In this document: positions 17,354-25,158 of the stretch, piece after piece | Layout of the letters: each line of letters begins with the position of its first letter | How positions within the stretch are numbered: position 1 is the first letter of the stretch | Source: Tistrella mobilis | Lineage (GTDB): Bacteria; Pseudomonadota; Alphaproteobacteria; Tistrellales; Tistrellaceae | Direction: 5' to 3' | Assembly: GCF_041468085.1 (NCBI RefSeq) | Contig: NZ_CP121017.1 | Coordinates: 2,917,676 to 2,981,675 of the forward strand | Length of the DNA: 64,000 nucleotides | Translations under genes and position numbers: made by a program | Notes under the pieces: generated by a model | Databases searched by the model: none | The model's input: only the letters and a program-made list of their open reading frames with translations | Told to the model about the DNA's origin: nothing

Positions 17354-18331
17354 TCAGGCCACGGTCAGCCGCACGCCGGCCAGGCTCTTCGGATCGGTGG
17401 CCACGGCCTGCCAGTTGGTCCCGATCTCAAGGCCCGCATCGGTGGGATTGATGCCGCCGCCCACCACATCCCAGGCAAAGCCGCGCAGCCGGACGTTGAA
17501 GGCATATTCGCCCTGGATGCGCATCACCAGGTTCTCAAGCCCGGTGATCACATCCGAGACGATCGAGCGCTCCTCGCTCTCCGCCACCTCGATCGCATCC
17601 TCGACCAGCCCGAGCACCCGATAGCGGTCGGGGGTTCCCGGCGCCACCAGCGCCGGGCTGTCGATCACCAGGGTCGGCCGGCCGAAACTCGCCACCGTGC
17701 CCTGATAGATCGTGACCCCGGCCACCTCGAACACCTTGTCGGCGATGCTCTGCGCCATCAGGTCGTAATAGGGCTTGGAATGCATCACGAAGCACGAGAT
17801 GCGGCCGCCGGCATCGCCCAGCCGGGCCATGGCCCGGACCAGCGCACCATGGGCGAGGCCCGGCTCGGCCTCGCCCGAGATGTCGAGATTGAGCGCAGTC
17901 ACCCTCGACAGCGCCGCCGAGGCGGCCCTCAGGGCGGTATCGACATAGTCGACCGCCACCGCCTTGCCGATCTGCCGGCCGAGCAGGAACGACATCTCGC
18001 CCGGATCGCGGCCCAGCTTGCGCAGACTGTCGAGGGTATTGGCCACCGGGCCGATCCGGCGGTTGATCTTGATGCCCACCGTCTCGGCCTGGGCAAGCGG
18101 CGTGTCGGCCACGCCCGTCACCGCATCGATGTCGCGGCGGGTGACGAGCGAGGCGACGCGCGAGATGAAGCTCTCGGCCGCATAATGGCCGCGGCGGCGC
18201 TCCGGCACCAGCCGGATGGCCCCGCCAGAGGCGGCGTTGAAGGCATCGGCGTTCTGTTCAACGACTTCCACCATGCCGCCGAAGAACTCTTCGGGTGCAA
18301 TGCGGAAGTCCTGCTGGGTTCCAATGGTCAT
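17354..18331 (-). CDS. Major capsid protein, Gp13-like type
   Basis: 325 aa coat subunit. Features resembling the Gp13-like major capsid family: MTIGTQQDFRIAPEEFFGGM, NAASGGAIRLVP, a long helical region with LGRQIGKAVAVDYVDTALRAA, CFVMHSKPYYDLMAQSIAD and the C-terminal beta segment EYAFNVRLRGFAWDV. It does not carry the HK97-protease fusion seen in RcGTA g5-type operons, and no protease gene is next to it, so maturation would have to be uncleaved. 33 bp after the scaffold-like gene. The ribosome site (AGAGGAAA) is about 15 bp from the start, rather far. Confidence 0.8.
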   Translation of the reverse strand: MTIGTQQDFRIAPEEFFGGMVEVVEQNADAFNAASGGAIRLVPERRRGHYAAESFISRVASLVTRRDIDAVTGVADTPLAQAETVGIKINRRIGPVANTLDSLRKLGRDPGEMSFLLGRQIGKAVAVDYVDTALRAASAALSRVTALNLDISGEAEPGLAHGALVRAMARLGDAGGRISCFVMHSKPYYDLMAQSIADKVFEVAGVTIYQGTVASFGRPTLVIDSPALVAPGTPDRYRVLGLVEDAIEVAESEERSIVSDVITGLENLVMRIQGEYAFNVRLRGFAWDVVGGGINPTDAGLEIGTNWQAVATDPKSLAGVRLTVA

Positions 18332-18364
18332 GGCAGTTTGTGTTTCCTCTGAAGGATCTGAAGA

Positions 18365-18925
18365 TCAGGGATCGAGGTCGAGATAGGCGGCGCGGCCATG
18401 CTCGCGGATGAAGCGCGCGCGTTCGGCCGGCCCGCCCAGATCGGCGCGGCGGCGATGACGGCCGGCACCGGGCTCGGCCCGGGCGCCGCCGCCATGGCTG
18501 TCGGGGGCGGCGAGATAGGCGGCCCCCTCTCCCGCCGCCCAGTCGGCGACGAAATCGGGCAAGGGCCGCGTGCTGCCATCGGCAAGCCGGGCGGTCAGTG
18601 CGCGCGCCCCCTCATCGCCCGCCACCTCGATCAACGGGCGGAGCAGGGCCGCCGCCCCCGCCACCAGTGCCGGCGCCACGCCGGCCCGGGTGAGCGCGGT
18701 TTGCAGCCCCTGATCGACGAGCAGGCGGTGCAGTTCGCTGCGTTCGCGCTCCATGCCCGCCGCAAGGCTGGCAAGCTCCGCGCGATGCCGACGGTCGAGC
18801 CGGGCGCGCAGCGCGGCCAGGGCCGCGGCCTCGTCGGATGCGGGTGCGGCATCGCCGCCATCAGGCAATAAGGGATCCTCGGGCAGTGCCGGCGGTGCTG
18901 CCGGATCCCGGGTCTGGTCGGTCAT
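18365..18925 (-). CDS. Scaffold-like protein upstream of the capsid gene
   Basis: 186 aa, acidic and Pro/Ala-rich at the N-terminus followed by a long predicted helix (AALAALRARLDRRHRAELASL, then AAGMERERSELHRLLVDQG). A basic Arg-rich patch (GAGRHRRRADLGG) lies near the C-terminus. Disordered, helical, non-enzymatic proteins just ahead of the coat gene are usually scaffolds. Only 12 bp after the portal gene. No family recognised. Confidence 0.6.
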   Translation of the reverse strand: MTDQTRDPAAPPALPEDPLLPDGGDAAPASDEAAALAALRARLDRRHRAELASLAAGMERERSELHRLLVDQGLQTALTRAGVAPALVAGAAALLRPLIEVAGDEGARALTARLADGSTRPLPDFVADWAAGEGAAYLAAPDSHGGGARAEPGAGRHRRRADLGGPAERARFIREHGRAAYLDLDP

Positions 18926-18937
18926 GATCGGATGTCC

Positions 18938-20326
18938 TCAGGGCTCTGCGGCTGCGCCGGAAGCGGCGCCGGCCGGCAGGATTTCACCGCGGGTGAGTGC
19001 CCGACGCAGTTCGCCGCGGGCGATCGCCCCGCTTTGCCAGGCCTCGACCAGCGCGGTCAGTTCGTCGGCCGCCATCGGCCGGGGCCAGTAATCGGTGTTC
19101 AGCGCCACCCGCGCCGGCGCCGCCGGTTCGATGCCAAGCCAGGGGGCCGCAAGATCCAGCGCCCGGCCAAGCCCGTCTCCCGCCGCCTGGGCAAGCGCCG
19201 CGAGGGCGGAATTCTCTCCCTGGCGATGGATCTCGGCGGTCAGCGCCGCTTCGGCGGCCTTCTTCTCGGGCGCCAGCATGCGGGCGCCGAGCGCCGCCAT
19301 CTGCGCTTCCTTGCGATCGAGCAGGCGTTCGAGCACGCCCAGGCCCTCGCCGCGGAACTCCAGAAAGAAGGCTTTGGCCTCGGGCGCCTCCAGCACCCAG
19401 GCCTCGCCGGCGCCGATCGCCAGAGGTTCCATGCCGTCGAAACGCTGGCCGGTCACCACAGCGGTCGGCAGGCCGGTGTAATGGGCGCCATGCTCCAGAT
19501 CGGCGCTGGTGCGGTAATGCGAGAGGTTGACCTCCACCAGGTCGAGCAGCGGCGGCCGCGCCACCTCCAGCCCCGGGCCGCGCGGGCCGATGCACAGAAA
19601 GGGGATGCGGCCGAGCGGGCGGCCGGCGGCGCGCGGCTCGATCTCGGCCACCAGGGTCGGCCGGTCGCCACCGCCACCGGCCCAGAGCCGCTGGCGATAG
19701 ACGCCGTCGGGGTCGAGATCCAGGCTCCGGCGGCGCCGGATGCCCGCCTCATCCTCGCCCTCGTCCAGAAGGACATAAACCAGGCGCGGCACGGCGCGGC
19801 CATGGCCGCGGGCCAGCCGCCAGTCCAGAACCGCCTCGGCCGGATAGGTCGCCAGATAGGGCAGCCGGCCGGCTTCGGCCGCGGCTGCCCGGGTGGGTGG
19901 CGGTGCCTCGTCGCCGGGCGGATGGTCGACCAGCAGGCCGATACGGCCGGTGGTGAGCAGTTCCGCCACGACATGTTCGGCCAGGCGCCGGAAGCCGTCG
20001 CCGGTGCCGGTCGGATCGGCGATCACCGGGGCAAGGCCGGGTGCCGCGTCGATCTCGGGCGGTTTGCGAAAGACCAGCCCGCTCAGGCCATCGATGGTGC
20101 GGGCGGTGGCGTTGTAGAACAGGGCCCGGTCGCGATAGGCGCGATATGCCGCTTCGCTCTGGCCATCCAGCCGTGGCAGATAGCGTTCGCCGGCGGCATG
20201 CACTGCCTCCTGTCCCGCCGCGACGTCGCGGCAGCGGGTCCAGGCGGCCCGGCGGGCGGCGTGGGCAGGATGGACGCGGTCGGCCGCGCCCGGCGCACCG
20301 GGCGGGCCCGGTCCGAATGTCGTCAT
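18938..20326 (-). CDS. Phage portal protein, DUF4055 family
   Basis: 462 aa, forms the DNA-packaging ring at one vertex. Family-like segments are RYLPRLDGQSEAAYRAYRDRA, LFYNATARTIDGLSGLVFRKPP, LTTGRIGLLVDHP, EVNLSHYRTSADLEHGAHYTGLP and EGLGVLERLLDRKEAQMAALGARML, the last being characteristic of DUF4055. Starts at ATG 20326 after GGAAAG and lies 35 bp beyond the terminase gene. Intact. Confidence 0.85.
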   Translation of the reverse strand: MTTFGPGPPGAPGAADRVHPAHAARRAAWTRCRDVAAGQEAVHAAGERYLPRLDGQSEAAYRAYRDRALFYNATARTIDGLSGLVFRKPPEIDAAPGLAPVIADPTGTGDGFRRLAEHVVAELLTTGRIGLLVDHPPGDEAPPPTRAAAAEAGRLPYLATYPAEAVLDWRLARGHGRAVPRLVYVLLDEGEDEAGIRRRRSLDLDPDGVYRQRLWAGGGGDRPTLVAEIEPRAAGRPLGRIPFLCIGPRGPGLEVARPPLLDLVEVNLSHYRTSADLEHGAHYTGLPTAVVTGQRFDGMEPLAIGAGEAWVLEAPEAKAFFLEFRGEGLGVLERLLDRKEAQMAALGARMLAPEKKAAEAALTAEIHRQGENSALAALAQAAGDGLGRALDLAAPWLGIEPAAPARVALNTDYWPRPMAADELTALVEAWQSGAIARGELRRALTRGEILPAGAASGAAAEP

Positions 20327-20361
20327 CGGATCTTTCCTCGATATGTTTGAACAACGCGGAC

Positions 20362-21771
20362 CTAAAGACCGCCCAGCTTCAGGCGGACCACACGCCCGCG
20401 TTCGGCATCCAGCCAGGACAGCAGCTGGCTCAGCGCGTCGACCTGGTCGTCATGGGCGGCATTGGGGAAGATCGTCGCCTCGCGAACGAAATCCCCGGCC
20501 CAGTCTGCCCCCGCCTCGATCGTGAAGCCGCCCGCCTCCAGCCGCGGCGTGGTAACCGCCAGCCGGGTAAGTTTGTCGGTCACCGGCCGCACCGCCTGGA
20601 CCGGCAGGCGGCCGGGCATGGCCTTCAGATCCTGGATCAGCGACTGGCCCGAGGCCTTGTCCTCGACCAGGATCACCGAGGGTCGCCAGCGCGCGGCCAG
20701 GCGGGCCGCCTCGCGGCGCAGGGCCGGATATTCCAGCCGCTCGCGGAACACCTCCGCCAGATGCAGCCCGTCTTCATGTTCGATGACCGTCAGGCAGACG
20801 CTCGGATCGTTGAGCGCATCCGCCTTGTAGGCGGTGTCCCAGCTCTGCAGCACCCGCCGGATGCGTGCCGGATCCGGCATGGCCGCCGGCCGCAGCCAGG
20901 CAGCCTTGATCAGCCCGCCGGCGGCCGGGGCCGGTCGCTGCAGATACTGCGCAGCATAGCCCGCCTCGCCCAGCATGCGCCGGGCCTCGGCCAGTTCCTC
21001 TTTGCCTTCGCGTTCGGGATGCAGCGGCGTGCCCGGTTGACGCACCATCCGCAGCCGGCCGAAATGGATGCGCTGAACGCTGTCCACCTCGGCCGGCAGC
21101 GACAGATGGGTCCAGCCGCCACGGGCCAGCAGATGGCCCGAAAGGTCGGCCTCGTGCAGGCGCTGCATCACCACGATCATCGCGCCCCGGCGCTTGTCGT
21201 TCAGCCGGGTGGAAAAGGTCTGATCGAACCAGGTCAGTGCTGCCTCACGCAGTGCCGTCGATCGGGCACGGCGCGGATCATGCGGATCGTCGACGATCAG
21301 CAGATCGCCGCCGTCGCCGGTCAGCGTGCCGCCGATCGAGGTCGCAAAACGAAAGCCGTTGGCGGTGGTGGTGAAGCGCTGGGCGCGGTCACGTCCGCGG
21401 CGGATCCGGGTCTCGGGAAAAAGATACCGGTACCAGCCGCTCTTCATCACCTCGCGGGTGTCGAGCGAATGGCGCAGGGCCAGTTCATGGGCATAAGAGG
21501 CGACGATGATCCTGAGCGTCGGATCATGCCCCAGCCGCCAGGCCGGATAGGCCACGGAAACGGTCAGGGATTTGAGCGACCGCGGCGGTACATTGATGAT
21601 CAGCCGCCGGATCTCGCCCCGGCGCACCGCCTCCAGATACTCGGCCATCAGATCGATATGCCAGTTGCCCAGAAACAGGCTGCCGGGGTCGACGGTGCCG
21701 AAGCAGCGGGCAATAAAGCTGGGGAAATGGTCCGCAGCAAGCAGGTCCAGCGCAGTCCCCGGTGTCGTCAC
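20362..21771 (-). CDS. Phage terminase large subunit (DNA packaging ATPase/nuclease)
   Basis: 469 aa motor protein that cuts and pumps DNA into the capsid. ATPase motifs: variant Walker A NVPPRSLKS (residues 60-68), Walker B LLIVDD (157-162), and the arginine/Q-motif region RTL-like LGNWHIDLMAEYL near the start. The C-terminal RNase H-like nuclease carries QSWDTAYKA, VLVEDKASGQSL and NAAHDDQVDALSQLL. Start is GTG 21771, with no clear ribosome site of its own; a 14-codon upstream frame ends in a GTGA overlap and may provide coupling. No small terminase gene was identified. First gene of the virion block. Confidence 0.93.
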   Translation of the reverse strand: MTTPGTALDLLAADHFPSFIARCFGTVDPGSLFLGNWHIDLMAEYLEAVRRGEIRRLIINVPPRSLKSLTVSVAYPAWRLGHDPTLRIIVASYAHELALRHSLDTREVMKSGWYRYLFPETRIRRGRDRAQRFTTTANGFRFATSIGGTLTGDGGDLLIVDDPHDPRRARSTALREAALTWFDQTFSTRLNDKRRGAMIVVMQRLHEADLSGHLLARGGWTHLSLPAEVDSVQRIHFGRLRMVRQPGTPLHPEREGKEELAEARRMLGEAGYAAQYLQRPAPAAGGLIKAAWLRPAAMPDPARIRRVLQSWDTAYKADALNDPSVCLTVIEHEDGLHLAEVFRERLEYPALRREAARLAARWRPSVILVEDKASGQSLIQDLKAMPGRLPVQAVRPVTDKLTRLAVTTPRLEAGGFTIEAGADWAGDFVREATIFPNAAHDDQVDALSQLLSWLDAERGRVVRLKLGGL

Positions 21772-21812
21772 CTGGGGAAACGGCCGCTGCGCTGCCGCAG
21801 AAAACCCGTCAT
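21768..21812 (-). CDS. Possible 14-aa leader peptide coupled to the terminase
   Basis: ATG 21812 follows a GGAGACGAAC ribosome site and encodes MTGFLRQRSGRFPR. Its TGA overlaps the GTG of the terminase gene. Because the terminase GTG lacks its own ribosome site, translation coupling through this mini-frame is plausible. It could instead be the remnant of a lost upstream gene such as a small terminase. Very short, so chance is a real alternative. Confidence 0.3.
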   Translation of the reverse strand: MTGFLRQRSGRFPR

Positions 21813-21964
21813 GTTCGTCTCCGGCTATGTTGAAAGAACAGGGTAAAGATGGCGGAAAACCGCCGGCATCGCCGGGGGTAACTCGCCATCATGGTGAAAT
21901 AGTTACATCAAAATCGGCCAATGGTTGCATGGGAAGTTGCTGCAACACCGCCCTGGCCATCGTG

Positions 21965-22486
21965 TCAGCCGGCCGCGGCCTCGGACAACCCATGGATGCG
22001 CTGGAAGATCAGGAAATCAAGCGGTGGGGGTGCGACCTCGGTCTGGGTCAGCATGTCGTGGGCCTGACCGCGATGATGGGTCTGATGGTTGAACCAGTGG
22101 CCCAGGAACAGGGCCAGCTGGTCCGAGAACCGGTCGCCGCGGGTGGTGGTGTAGGTGAAGGGTTCGGCGAAGCGCGACAGCGGCAGGGCGGTGATGGTGC
22201 CCAGAATGCGCTGATCCAGCCCGGCACGTGCACTGCGCAGGTCGTTGAAATGGGTCCAGGGCTGGGCATTCAGGGGCCGGTCCGGCGGAGTGGTGCCGTT
22301 CAGCCGGGCAAGAAACAGTTCGTCGACCACCATCATGTGGTTGAGCACACCACGGATGCTGCCGAAGAACGCCGCCCGCGGTCGCTCGAACTCCACCGCC
22401 GGCAGGCGCGCCACCGCGTCATAGAGTCTGAGATTCGCCCAGGCATTGTAGCGGGCGAGGATGCCGAAATAGCTTGGCATGTCCAT
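21965..22486 (-). CDS. DinB family protein
   Basis: 173-aa four-helix-bundle protein of the DinB/YfiT superfamily, metal-dependent thiol transferases and related proteins. Begins MDMPSYFGILARYNAWANLRLYDA. The probable metal ligands are H50 in GVLNHMMVVDE and the pair in GHWFNHQTHHRGQAHDML. Ends RIHGLSEAAAG. Transcribed toward the virion block, with 193 bp between its stop and the terminase start. Substrate unknown. Ordinary chromosomal gene that marks the right border of the phage-like block. Confidence 0.85.
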   Translation of the reverse strand: MDMPSYFGILARYNAWANLRLYDAVARLPAVEFERPRAAFFGSIRGVLNHMMVVDELFLARLNGTTPPDRPLNAQPWTHFNDLRSARAGLDQRILGTITALPLSRFAEPFTYTTTRGDRFSDQLALFLGHWFNHQTHHRGQAHDMLTQTEVAPPPLDFLIFQRIHGLSEAAAG

Positions 22487-22711
22487 AAGGGTACAACTCC
22501 GACTGGCAGTTGGCGGCGGAACGTCGTGCCATCATGACCCGCCGCCACGCGCAGGGATATGGCGGGGTCGAAGAAAATCGCGAAAGGAAAACATCCCTAA
22601 CGAGATATTAAACCACAATTTGTCACTTTTGCGCGCATATCATCGAATGATCTTGCCTTATTGCGCGAATGTCCTCTAGTCTCGCCTCACACGGTAATCC
22701 GGGGGCGTGTC

Positions 22712-23659
22712 ATGTATCGACGGACGGGACGGGCACTGCTGGTGATGCTGATGCTGATCCTTGCCGGCTGTGCCCGCGATGCTGCACCGGAGCTGCCCGC
22801 CGCACCGAGCCCGGTGGTTGAGCGCGCGGCACAGTGGCGTGGCATCGCCGAGGACGCGGCACTGCAGATCGGGGCGGGCCTTCCGCCCGGGGCACGGCTG
22901 GTGGTCGCCTCATCCGACCGCCGAAGTGCCTTCGCGGATCGCCTGCCCGACCTGCTCGCCGCGGCGCTCATCCGCCAGGGTTTCGCGGTCTGGTCGGTAC
23001 CGCCCGGCGATGCCGCCCCCCTTGTCCAGGCGGCCGCCCCGGGCTTCGATCTTCAGCCGGCCGGGGCACCGATGGGTCTGCTTCGGGTCGAGACCCGCAT
23101 CTCCGCAGTCGGCCATGATGCCGAGGACACCCGCAGCCTGCTTGAGGCCGGCCACTACACACTGCTCGCCACCGGCCTCTATCTGCTGGAGAAGGCCGGC
23201 CGCGAGGGGGTTGATCTGGTCGCCAATCCGGGCTGGCTGATCGGCGCGGGCATCGCCGCCGACCTCGCGACCTGGGCGGAGCGGCCGACGCCGTCCACCG
23301 AACTGGTGCTGGGAGTGCGGGTGCTGGACGGTACCCGCTATGTCACCGCCACCGACCGGGTCTATCTGATCCGCGACGGCGATCGCGGCCTTTACACCGG
23401 CCGGCCGCGGGCCTCGCCCGACGCGATCACCGTGCTCTACGATCCGCGCGGCGACAGCCTCTCCGATGCCCGGCAGGCCGCGGCCCGCCACTGCGCACAG
23501 ACGGCGCGACAGCCGATGCTCGCCACCCGCTGGGCGCCGGCTCCCGATCTGCCCGAAAACCCGGTCGATCTGGCCGTGGTGACCCTCATCGACGATGGCG
23601 GTCGGCAGCCACGCCATGGCGCCCGTTTCGATTGCGTCGACGGCGATGCGCGGTTCTGA
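22712..23659 (+). CDS. Predicted lipoprotein of unknown function
   Basis: 315 aa from ATG 22712. Signal peptide MYRRTGRALLVMLMLILAGC with lipobox LAGC at 17-20. After it comes IAEDAALQIGAGLPPGARLVVASSDRRSAFADRLPDLLAAALIRQGF, reminiscent of the FlgO-like pattern in which a small outer-membrane lipoprotein has an alpha/beta domain predicting '...allrqGf.v', but the match is weak. The rest is alpha/beta with no catalytic motif seen. Preceded by a 225-bp AT-richer intergenic region likely to hold its promoter. Stands alone; the next gene converges on it over a hairpin. Confidence 0.7.
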   Translation: MYRRTGRALLVMLMLILAGCARDAAPELPAAPSPVVERAAQWRGIAEDAALQIGAGLPPGARLVVASSDRRSAFADRLPDLLAAALIRQGFAVWSVPPGDAAPLVQAAAPGFDLQPAGAPMGLLRVETRISAVGHDAEDTRSLLEAGHYTLLATGLYLLEKAGREGVDLVANPGWLIGAGIAADLATWAERPTPSTELVLGVRVLDGTRYVTATDRVYLIRDGDRGLYTGRPRASPDAITVLYDPRGDSLSDARQAAARHCAQTARQPMLATRWAPAPDLPENPVDLAVVTLIDDGGRQPRHGARFDCVDGDARF

Positions 23660-23666
23660 ACCGCAT

Positions 23667-23701
23667 GCGACCCGGCGCCGATCGGCGCGCAACCGGGTCG
23701 C
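23667..23701. terminator. Bidirectional hairpin between convergent genes
   Basis: Perfect 9-bp inverted repeat GCGACCCGG (23667-23675) / CCGGGTCGC (23693-23701) enclosing a 12-bp perfect palindrome CGCCGATCGGCG (23676-23687). It sits in the 48-bp gap between the lipoprotein gene and the oppositely oriented dehydratase gene. There is no T run, so termination may rely on Rho or on structure alone. Confidence 0.6.
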
Positions 23702-23707
23702 CCGCCG

Positions 23708-24967
23708 TCAGATCGGATGGCCGCGATCGGCCTGCGCATCGGTCAGCGCTTTCGCGAAGGTGTCCGGATCGACATTGCCGCCGGTCAGCACCACCATCAC
23801 CGTCCGCCCGGCAACCGGTACCCGCCCGGCCAGAACCGCCGCCAGCGCCGCAGCACCGCCCGGTTCCACCACCAGCTTGAAGCGGGCGAAGGCATACAGC
23901 ATGGCACGCGCCACATCGGCATCGGTCACCGCCACCGCGGCATCGACCACCTGAGCGTTGATCGCGAAGGTCAGCGCGCCGGGGATGGGTGTCGCCAGCG
24001 CATCGCAGATGGTGCGCACGCCCGGCGCATTGCCGATCCGCCGCCCTTCGGCGATCGACCGGGCGGTATCGTCATGCCCGGCCGGCTCGGCGATCACCAG
24101 GGCCGGCCGGTCGGGCAGCGCCTGCAGGCAAAGACCCGTCCCCGCCGCCAACCCGCCGCCGCCGCAGGGTATCACCACCACATCGGGCCGCTGCCCCAGG
24201 CTTTCTGCCTGATCCAGCATCTCCACCGCGATCGAGCCCTGTCCGGCGATGACGTCGCGATCGTCATAAGCCGAGACCACGGTCATGCCGCGCTCCGCGC
24301 CGATCCGGCGGGTGATTCCGACCCGGTCGTCCGACAGGCGGTCGTAGAACACGATCTCGGCGCCATAGGCGAGCACCCCCTCGATCTTGGTGCGCGGCGC
24401 ATCGGCCGGCATCACGATGACCGCAGGTGCCCCGAATTCCCGCGCGGCCGCCGCCAGCCCCTGGGCATGATTGCCCGAGGAATAGCCGACCACGCCGCGC
24501 GCCCGCATCTCGGGCGACATCAGCTCCAGCCGGTTATAGGCACCGCGATACTTGAAAGAGCCGGTATGTTGCAGCACCTCGGCCTTGACCAGCAGCCGCC
24601 CGCCCAGTTCGGCATCCACCCGGGCCGACCGCAGCAGCGGGGTCTCGATCATCGACGATCGCATGCGGATCCAGGTTCGCCGCAGCACCGACAGGGTCGG
24701 CCAGTTCGAGGCCTGGATCTGCTGCAGGCTCGGCCGGGCCCGCTCGGGCAGGATCACGGTACCGGCGCGGTCGGCATCGATCACCGGCAGGTCCGTTGCG
24801 TCTTCCGGACGGCGGAGCCCGCCCCAGAGGTTCAGCGCCGGCTCCAGCGGCACGCCGGCACGCGCCCGCGCCGCCGCACTCAGCGGCCGGGCGGCAGGCT
24901 TGGGACCGGGGGCATAGGCCGACGAAGCGGCGGTGGTCGAGGTCGGACGGTCCGGGTCGAAGGGCAT
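23708..24967 (-). CDS. Threonine/serine dehydratase-like PLP enzyme with N-terminal extension
   Basis: Fold-type II PLP enzyme of 419 aa. The Schiff-base lysine is in HTGSFKYRGAYNR, the phosphate-binding glycine loop in IPCGGGGLAAGTG, and the substrate loop in SSGNHAQG. This looks like a catabolic threonine dehydratase or a serine/threonine ammonia-lyase-type enzyme. The catalytic part begins only about 80 residues in. The preceding stretch (ALNLWGGLRRPEDATDLPVI, LQQIQASNWPTLSVLRRTW) is unusual for the family. Start assigned at ATG 24967; still later starts are possible. No C-terminal ACT domain, so no isoleucine feedback is expected. Confidence 0.82.
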   Translation of the reverse strand: MPFDPDRPTSTTAASSAYAPGPKPAARPLSAAARARAGVPLEPALNLWGGLRRPEDATDLPVIDADRAGTVILPERARPSLQQIQASNWPTLSVLRRTWIRMRSSMIETPLLRSARVDAELGGRLLVKAEVLQHTGSFKYRGAYNRLELMSPEMRARGVVGYSSGNHAQGLAAAAREFGAPAVIVMPADAPRTKIEGVLAYGAEIVFYDRLSDDRVGITRRIGAERGMTVVSAYDDRDVIAGQGSIAVEMLDQAESLGQRPDVVVIPCGGGGLAAGTGLCLQALPDRPALVIAEPAGHDDTARSIAEGRRIGNAPGVRTICDALATPIPGALTFAINAQVVDAAVAVTDADVARAMLYAFARFKLVVEPGGAAALAAVLAGRVPVAGRTVMVVLTGGNVDPDTFAKALTDAQADRGHPI

Positions 24968-25158
24968 GGCATCGCCGTCTGAATCGGGACAGGAAGCCTC
25001 AGCATATATCACGCCCGGCCCGGCGCCGACCATCGGCCCGGTCCGCAATGCTCCGGCGAAAAAAGCTCACACCTTCGATGATCCGCCGTGATTATAAGCG
25101 GACCGGAGACGGCGCCGCGGCAGCGCTGCCCCCCTGTTCGACGCGTGGAGGACCGCCG

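Larger units (their letters stand above)
8809..21771 (-). mobile_element. Virion structural gene block (degenerate prophage or GTA-like particle cluster)
   Basis: Thirteen leftward genes, nearly all touching or overlapping, in phage morphogenesis order: terminase large subunit, portal, scaffold-like, major capsid, three small connector/terminator genes, tail tube candidate, 50-aa protein, DUF2460, DUF2163, gp15-like tail protein, DUF2793 fibre. The tail end of the list matches Rhodobacter GTA genes g12, g13 and g15, while the head genes (DUF4055 portal, Gp13-type capsid) are of another phage type. Missing from the block and its flanks are integrase, repressor, replication, lysis, head protease, tape measure and the NlpC/P60 peptidase usually between DUF2163 and gp15. 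Frames are intact, which argues for selection rather than decay. Confidence 0.8.

Noticed and set aside
21809-21892. 27-codon frame upstream of the terminase leader (ATG 21892, reading MMASYPRRCRRF)
   Set aside because: No ribosome site, Arg-rich chance-like translation; not supported as a gene.
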